A stretch of DNA of 64,000 nt from Halopolyspora algeriensis (GTDB taxonomy: Bacteria > Actinomycetota > Actinomycetes > Mycobacteriales > Pseudonocardiaceae): assembly GCF_003337235.1 (NCBI RefSeq), contig NZ_QPJC01000002.1, forward strand, positions 124,001 to 188,000, written 5' to 3'. Shown here piece after piece: positions 60,065 to 64,000 of this stretch (its first letter is position 1; the number at the start of each line of letters is the position of its first letter). A program made the position numbers and the translations under genes. The notes beneath the pieces are model-generated. The model saw only the letters and a program-made list of their open reading frames with translations, did no database searches and had not been told where the DNA came from.

Positions 60065-61399
60065 TCAGTGCGCGAACTCGTATGCCTGTAGTGCGACGGC
60101 GACGTTCAGCCGCAGCCGCGGGTTGGTGGTCAGTGGCCCGAGTAGGCGTTCGAGCTTGCTGAGGCGGTAGCGCAACGTGTTGTAGTGAAAGAACAGCTCA
60201 CGCGCGGCCTGCGCGAGATTGAAATTCGTGTCCAGCAGCGTCTGCAGTGTGGTGCGCAGCCCAGCGGCCTCCTCGGTGTCCTCGGCAAGCGGGCCGAGGA
60301 CATCGACGACATAGGTGCGCAGTTCTTCCGTTCGGTCGATCAGGGCGATCAGGCGGTGTAGCCCGAGCTCGTCGAAGTGCATGATTGTCGAACCTTCGGA
60401 GGTCCGCCGCGCGACGTCGAGGGCGCGGCGCGCCTGCATGTAGGCCTCGGGCAGATCGTGCAGCCCTTCGGTGCGCCTGCTGGCGCCGACCGAGAAGGGC
60501 CGCCTGCCGCCGCCGCGATCGCCTGCGACGTCCCGGGTGGCTTGCCGCACGATCTCGGCGGCCTCGTCCACGGTCGCGGCAGGCATTATCGTGACGACTT
60601 CCGAGCTGTAGTCCACACACGCTGCTGCGGGATCCGTCTCCTGCGCCACCTTGCGCCAGCCCGCGGCGAACCGTTCGTGCCAGCGCCGACGCTGGGTTTC
60701 GTCCACGGTCAGGCTGTCGCGGTCGAGCATGGCGACGATGACGACAGACGGCCGTTGCAGGTCCCAGCCGAAACCACCCGTGTGGTGCAGCACGTACTGC
60801 TCGTCGCCGGTCCTGCCGAGTAGCACGTCGCGCAGCAGGTCGCCTTGGTACTTGTTCTCCACCGCGGTCACGGCCTGCTCGCGAGTGATCAGCAGCGCCG
60901 CCACCGCGGCCGCCCGTTCCAGCGCTTGCACGTCGGCGGGCCGGATCGGCCCCGAACACCGGACCGCGATGAGTCGGCCGAGCTCGACGCCGCCTGCGGC
61001 GACGCGCACCATGAGGATCTCGCCGTCGTGGACGCCGACCGGGTGGGCCAGGCGCTCGACCCGCGCCCGCCCGGTCATGTCCAGCAGTTCCCGCTCGGAT
61101 AGTGACTCCGTGGTGGCATCGGTCAGGGCATTCGCCCATTGCCTGCCGTCGGTCGTGGTGAACAGCACTTCCAATTCGAGCAGGCGGGAGGTTTCGCCCG
61201 CGATGCGGTCGAGATTCCCGCCGTCGAGCACGATGCTGGTCAACGCGGTGTGCAGCGCGTCGATCCGCAGCAGTTCGGGGTCACCCTCGGCGCCGCGCAT
61301 CGGCTCGGGCTCGAACGCGACCGGCTTAGCCGGGAACATCGCGGAGGTGGCTGCGCCATTTCGGTCGGTACCAGCTGAGCCGGATGCGCGGGGACTCAT
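60065..61399 (-). CDS. PucR-family regulator
   Basis: 444 residues. The N-terminal half is a GAF-like sensor; the C-terminal helix-turn-helix reads TNFNLAQAARELFFHYNTLR (about 398-417). It lacks the long N-terminal PucR domain seen in the protein at 21117-22916, so it belongs to the shorter CdaR-like group. Its ATG overlaps the CoxG-like gene stop. It is the likely regulator of the pyrimidine cluster. Confidence 0.9.
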   Translation of the reverse strand: MSPRASGSAGTDRNGAATSAMFPAKPVAFEPEPMRGAEGDPELLRIDALHTALTSIVLDGGNLDRIAGETSRLLELEVLFTTTDGRQWANALTDATTESLSERELLDMTGRARVERLAHPVGVHDGEILMVRVAAGGVELGRLIAVRCSGPIRPADVQALERAAAVAALLITREQAVTAVENKYQGDLLRDVLLGRTGDEQYVLHHTGGFGWDLQRPSVVIVAMLDRDSLTVDETQRRRWHERFAAGWRKVAQETDPAAACVDYSSEVVTIMPAATVDEAAEIVRQATRDVAGDRGGGRRPFSVGASRRTEGLHDLPEAYMQARRALDVARRTSEGSTIMHFDELGLHRLIALIDRTEELRTYVVDVLGPLAEDTEEAAGLRTTLQTLLDTNFNLAQAARELFFHYNTLRYRLSKLERLLGPLTTNPRLRLNVAVALQAYEFAH

Positions 61400-62058
61400 C
61401 GCCGCAGTCCTGCTCCGAGTGCCACACCAAACGCCACCAGTCCCGCGCCGATACCGACACCCATGAGCAGTTCCCGGCTCGAGTGTTCGCTGCTTGCCGC
61501 GACCGGCGTGGTGATCGCGCGAGCAGGTGCGGATTCGGCCGTCGCGCCCGTGGCCTGCTCGCCGGCCGAGGTTTCGACAGTCGGGGCTTCGACGGCCGCG
61601 GTTTCGGCTGCCGGACCACCGTTGTCGATGATCTTGCCAACGTTGCCGAAAAACTCGCCTGCCATGCGTTTGGACACCGACGTGAGCATGCGGCTGCCGA
61701 CTCCGCCGACCATGCCGCCAACCGTGGCGTCGGCCTCATAGGTGATACGGGTGCCACCACCGTCGGTCGCGGTGAACGCGACATCGACCTTCGCGTCCAC
61801 TGTGCCAGGAGCTCCGGAGCCACTCAACGACATCACCAGCGACTCGTGTTTGACCAGGTTGCTGAGCTCGCACTGGCCGCTGTAGGTGCCCTTGACCGCT
61901 GCTACCCCGGCGGTCACGGTCATCGCATAGGAATCGGGGCCAACCGTCTCAATCTTCTCGCACCCAGGAACCGCATGACGAAGCGTCTGCGGGTCCAAAA
62001 TGGCGTCCCAAACGGTTTCCACCGGATAGGGAACCACGTTTTCGCCGGCGAACTTCAT
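61396..62058 (-). CDS. CoxG-like SRPBCC protein with C-terminal membrane anchor
   Basis: 220 residues. Residues 1-145 form a CoxG/START-like domain (MKFAGENVVPYPVETVWDAI, LRHAVPGCEKIE). A linker rich in Ala, Thr, Glu and Pro leads to a hydrophobic tail (LLMGVGIGAGLVAFGVALGA). CoxG anchors molybdenum-containing CO dehydrogenase to the membrane; here it probably recruits the neighbouring molybdoenzyme. It is coupled by ATGA overlaps to the genes on both sides. Confidence 0.9.
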   Translation of the reverse strand: MKFAGENVVPYPVETVWDAILDPQTLRHAVPGCEKIETVGPDSYAMTVTAGVAAVKGTYSGQCELSNLVKHESLVMSLSGSGAPGTVDAKVDVAFTATDGGGTRITYEADATVGGMVGGVGSRMLTSVSKRMAGEFFGNVGKIIDNGGPAAETAAVEAPTVETSAGEQATGATAESAPARAITTPVAASSEHSSRELLMGVGIGAGLVAFGVALGAGLRR

Positions 62059-64000
62059 GCTGACTCCTCTCCTGACCCGTCCTGCTTCGGCGGGCGTGCT
62101 GATGTGGTGCTGGTGTGCTCGGCGTGGCGCTGCCGAAGGTCGTACAGCTCCGCGGGGGATATCGGCATCGACGTGATGGAGAATCCCTCGGCGTTTTCGA
62201 CGGCTGCCGCGATGGCCGCCGAGACAGGAATGACGCCTGCCTCGCCCGCTCCCTTGATCCCGAGCGGATTCAGCGGGGAGGGGGTTTCGAGATGGTCGAC
62301 GTCGATCTCGCCGGGGATTTCGGTGACGTACGGCATCAAAAAGTCCATGAAGGACGCATTGAGTAGCTGGCCCGAGTCGTCGTATGCCATGCGCTCGTAC
62401 AGCGCACCTCCGATGCCCTGTGCCATGCCGCCGTGGATCTGTCCCTCGACGATCATCGGATTGATCATCCGGCCGCAGTCGTGCACGATGGCGTAGCGCA
62501 AGATCTTGATTTCTGCGGTTTCCGGGTCGGTTTCGACGATGGCGGCGTGCATGCCGGAGGCGAAGGTCGAACGGTTCGGCGAGTAGAAGTCACGCCCCTC
62601 AAGGCCGGGCTCGTCGTCCTCGTCAACCGGCGGCTTGTCCTGATCTCCGACCGAGAACTGGGTCGCCGCCTGGGAGGCCTTGTCGAACGCGTAGCGCAGC
62701 GGGTTGGACAGTACAGCGAGCGTGCCCAGCGCGATACTGTTGGACGGGCTGCCCTTCACCTGCACGGATCCGTCCACCATTTTCAGGTCGGCCTCGTCCG
62801 CCTCGAGCGCGTCGGCCGCGAGTCGCAGGGCCTTCTCCTTCGCGCGCAGCGCCGCCAGGTGCATCGCCGAGCCGCTCATAACCGCGGCCCGGGACGCGAA
62901 TGTGCCCACGGAGTACGACATCCGTCGCGTGTCGCCGGTGACGACCTCGACGTCCTCCATCGGTACGTCGAGTGTGTCCGCGACGACCTGCGCGAACGCC
63001 GTCTGATGACCTTGACCCTGGGTGGTGAGTCCGGTGGCGACCTTGACCTTGCCCGAGGTTTCCACGTGCACATGGGCCCCTTCGTAGGGACCGACGCCGG
63101 TGCCCTCGACGTAGCAGCCCAAGCCGATGCCCACGCGGCGACCTTCCGCCTCGGCCTCGGCCTTGAACTGTTCGAATTCGTCCCAGCCGATCAGCTTACG
63201 GATCTTCTCCAGCATGGCCGGGTAATCACCGGAGTCGTAGATCAGCGGGCGCCCGTCCTGGAAGATGAGGCCCTGGTCGTAGGGGAACTCATCCGGCTGG
63301 ATGAGATTGGCCGCGCGCACCGCGGTGCGGTCGAGTCCGAGGTGAGCGGCGATCGCGTCGATCGTGCGCTCCATCGCGAAGCAGCCTTGCGGTCGCCCTG
63401 CGCCACGGTAGGGCGTGACGATCACCGTGTTGGTGTAGAGGCTGTCGAAACGCACCCGGTAGTTGGCCGGCTTGTAGGGACCGAGCAGCTGGGTCGAGGT
63501 GATGATCGGCACGATGAGCCCATACGGCGTGTAGGCGCCGTTGTCGTGCCAGAACTCCACATCCAGCCCCTGGACGCGCCCCTGATCGTCGAACCCGACT
63601 CGGATGTGGTGTTCCTGCGCGCGCTCGTGCGCGGCGGAGATGAAGTGCTCTCGACGGTCCTCTGTGAACTTGACCGCCTGTCCCGTAACCTGTGCGGCCC
63701 GGGTGACCAGCAGGTCCTCCGGCCACGGATGATTGATCTTGACGCCGAAACCACCCCCGGTGTCTGGGCAGATGACGTCGACCTGGCCGAGGTCGAGTTC
63801 GAGTTTCGCGGCGACCGCGGCGCGCACCCCGGTCGATGCCTGGGTCGATGTCCACACCTGCAGCCTGCTGGTGTCGTGATCCCAGCGGGCGACGGTGCCG
63901 CGGCCTTCCAGAGGCATCGCCGCGCTGCGTTCGATGGAGAGATCGAGTTCGAGCACGTGCGGCGCGGCGTCGATCGCGGTGGGTGCGTCACCGACGTTCT
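62055..64000 (-). CDS. xanthine-dehydrogenase-type molybdopterin large subunit (5' end beyond window)
   Basis: At least 647 codons; the frame stays open to the right edge, so the N-terminus is missing. Motifs: PDTGGGFGVKINHPWPEDLL, PYRGAGRPQGCFAMERTID, TGLTTQGQGHQTAFAQVVAD, and the catalytic Glu in GIKGAGEAGVIP. The AGRP loop lacks the Cys-Ser-Phe-Arg of CO dehydrogenase, so CO is not the substrate. Hydroxylation of uracil or thymine to barbiturate or its 5-methyl form fits the operon. Medium and small subunits would lie further upstream. Confidence 0.92.
   Translation of the reverse strand, partial: NVGDAPTAIDAAPHVLELDLSIERSAAMPLEGRGTVARWDHDTSRLQVWTSTQASTGVRAAVAAKLELDLGQVDVICPDTGGGFGVKINHPWPEDLLVTRAAQVTGQAVKFTEDRREHFISAAHERAQEHHIRVGFDDQGRVQGLDVEFWHDNGAYTPYGLIVPIITSTQLLGPYKPANYRVRFDSLYTNTVIVTPYRGAGRPQGCFAMERTIDAIAAHLGLDRTAVRAANLIQPDEFPYDQGLIFQDGRPLIYDSGDYPAMLEKIRKLIGWDEFEQFKAEAEAEGRRVGIGLGCYVEGTGVGPYEGAHVHVETSGKVKVATGLTTQGQGHQTAFAQVVADTLDVPMEDVEVVTGDTRRMSYSVGTFASRAAVMSGSAMHLAALRAKEKALRLAADALEADEADLKMVDGSVQVKGSPSNSIALGTLAVLSNPLRYAFDKASQAATQFSVGDQDKPPVDEDDEPGLEGRDFYSPNRSTFASGMHAAIVETDPETAEIKILRYAIVHDCGRMINPMIVEGQIHGGMAQGIGGALYERMAYDDSGQLLNASFMDFLMPYVTEIPGEIDVDHLETPSPLNPLGIKGAGEAGVIPVSAAIAAAVENAEGFSITSMPISPAELYDLRQRHAEHTSTTSARPPKQDGSGEESA

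Noticed and set aside
62055-64000. CO dehydrogenase large subunit (CoxL)
   Set aside because: The active-site loop reads PYRGAGRP; form I CoxL has a Cys-Ser-Phe-Arg loop. The neighbourhood also points to pyrimidine oxidation.

Overview
The window is high-G+C actinomycete DNA: third codon positions are strongly G/C, GTG starts are common, and it carries an XRE/DUF5753 + DUF397 pair, a DUF3558 lipoprotein and a DUF6292-like protein. These families are typical of Pseudonocardiales, so a Saccharopolyspora- or Actinopolyspora-like host is my inference. I saw no rRNA, tRNA, CRISPR array or complete insertion sequence.

Region 1 (1-10974) is catabolic. A divergent GntR operator at 2737-2766 separates a leftward operon (divergent Nramp-family carrier, small membrane protein, TIM-barrel protein) from a rightward operon for non-phosphorylative L-fucose-type sugar-acid breakdown: fumarylacetoacetate-hydrolase-type lyase, L-fuconate dehydratase, short-chain dehydrogenase and FAD-linked lactate-type dehydrogenase. 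A YtcJ-type amidohydrolase and a YbdK-type carboxylate-amine ligase follow. Region 2 (11-16.6 kb) holds small Cys-rich proteins, a STAS protein, a TetR regulator, an ArsR/old-yellow-enzyme pair with twin operators, and an Fe-S-type regulator facing a DoxX-like protein.

Region 3 (16.7-31.9 kb) is metabolic: two paralogous permeases (16706-18193 and 27275-28891), an alpha/beta hydrolase, an MFS exporter, a PucR regulator facing an aldehyde dehydrogenase and a GlcG-like protein, then RidA and a gamma-glutamyltransferase-like hydrolase. It ends in a four-gene redox cassette: a heme-oxygenase-like diiron protein, two Rieske ferredoxins and a ferredoxin reductase. The cassette looks like a complete but undescribed oxygenase system.

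Region 4 (31.9-50.2 kb) is an accessory, defence-island-like stretch. It carries a TIR-TM-WD40 protein next to a SLATT (DUF4231) membrane protein, a RelE-like/UvrD helicase fusion, a hairpin-bracketed DUF3558 module, an XRE/DUF397 pair, an orphan DGQHR (DndB-like) protein, a zinc-hook ATPase fragment, an HTH-methyltransferase-TRD fusion with degenerate catalytic motifs, a decayed toxin-antitoxin pair and a frameshifted racemase.

Region 5 (50.2-64 kb) is a pyrimidine/barbiturate cluster: NCS2 permease, barbiturase-type ring-opening amidohydrolase, hydantoinase/oxoprolinase-type A and B subunits, a fused acyl-CoA-type carboxyltransferase, a malonate decarboxylase alpha remnant, a PucR regulator, a CoxG-like protein and the start-truncated large subunit of a xanthine-dehydrogenase-type molybdoenzyme. 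Together they suggest oxidative uracil/thymine degradation through barbiturate and ureidomalonate to malonate and urea.
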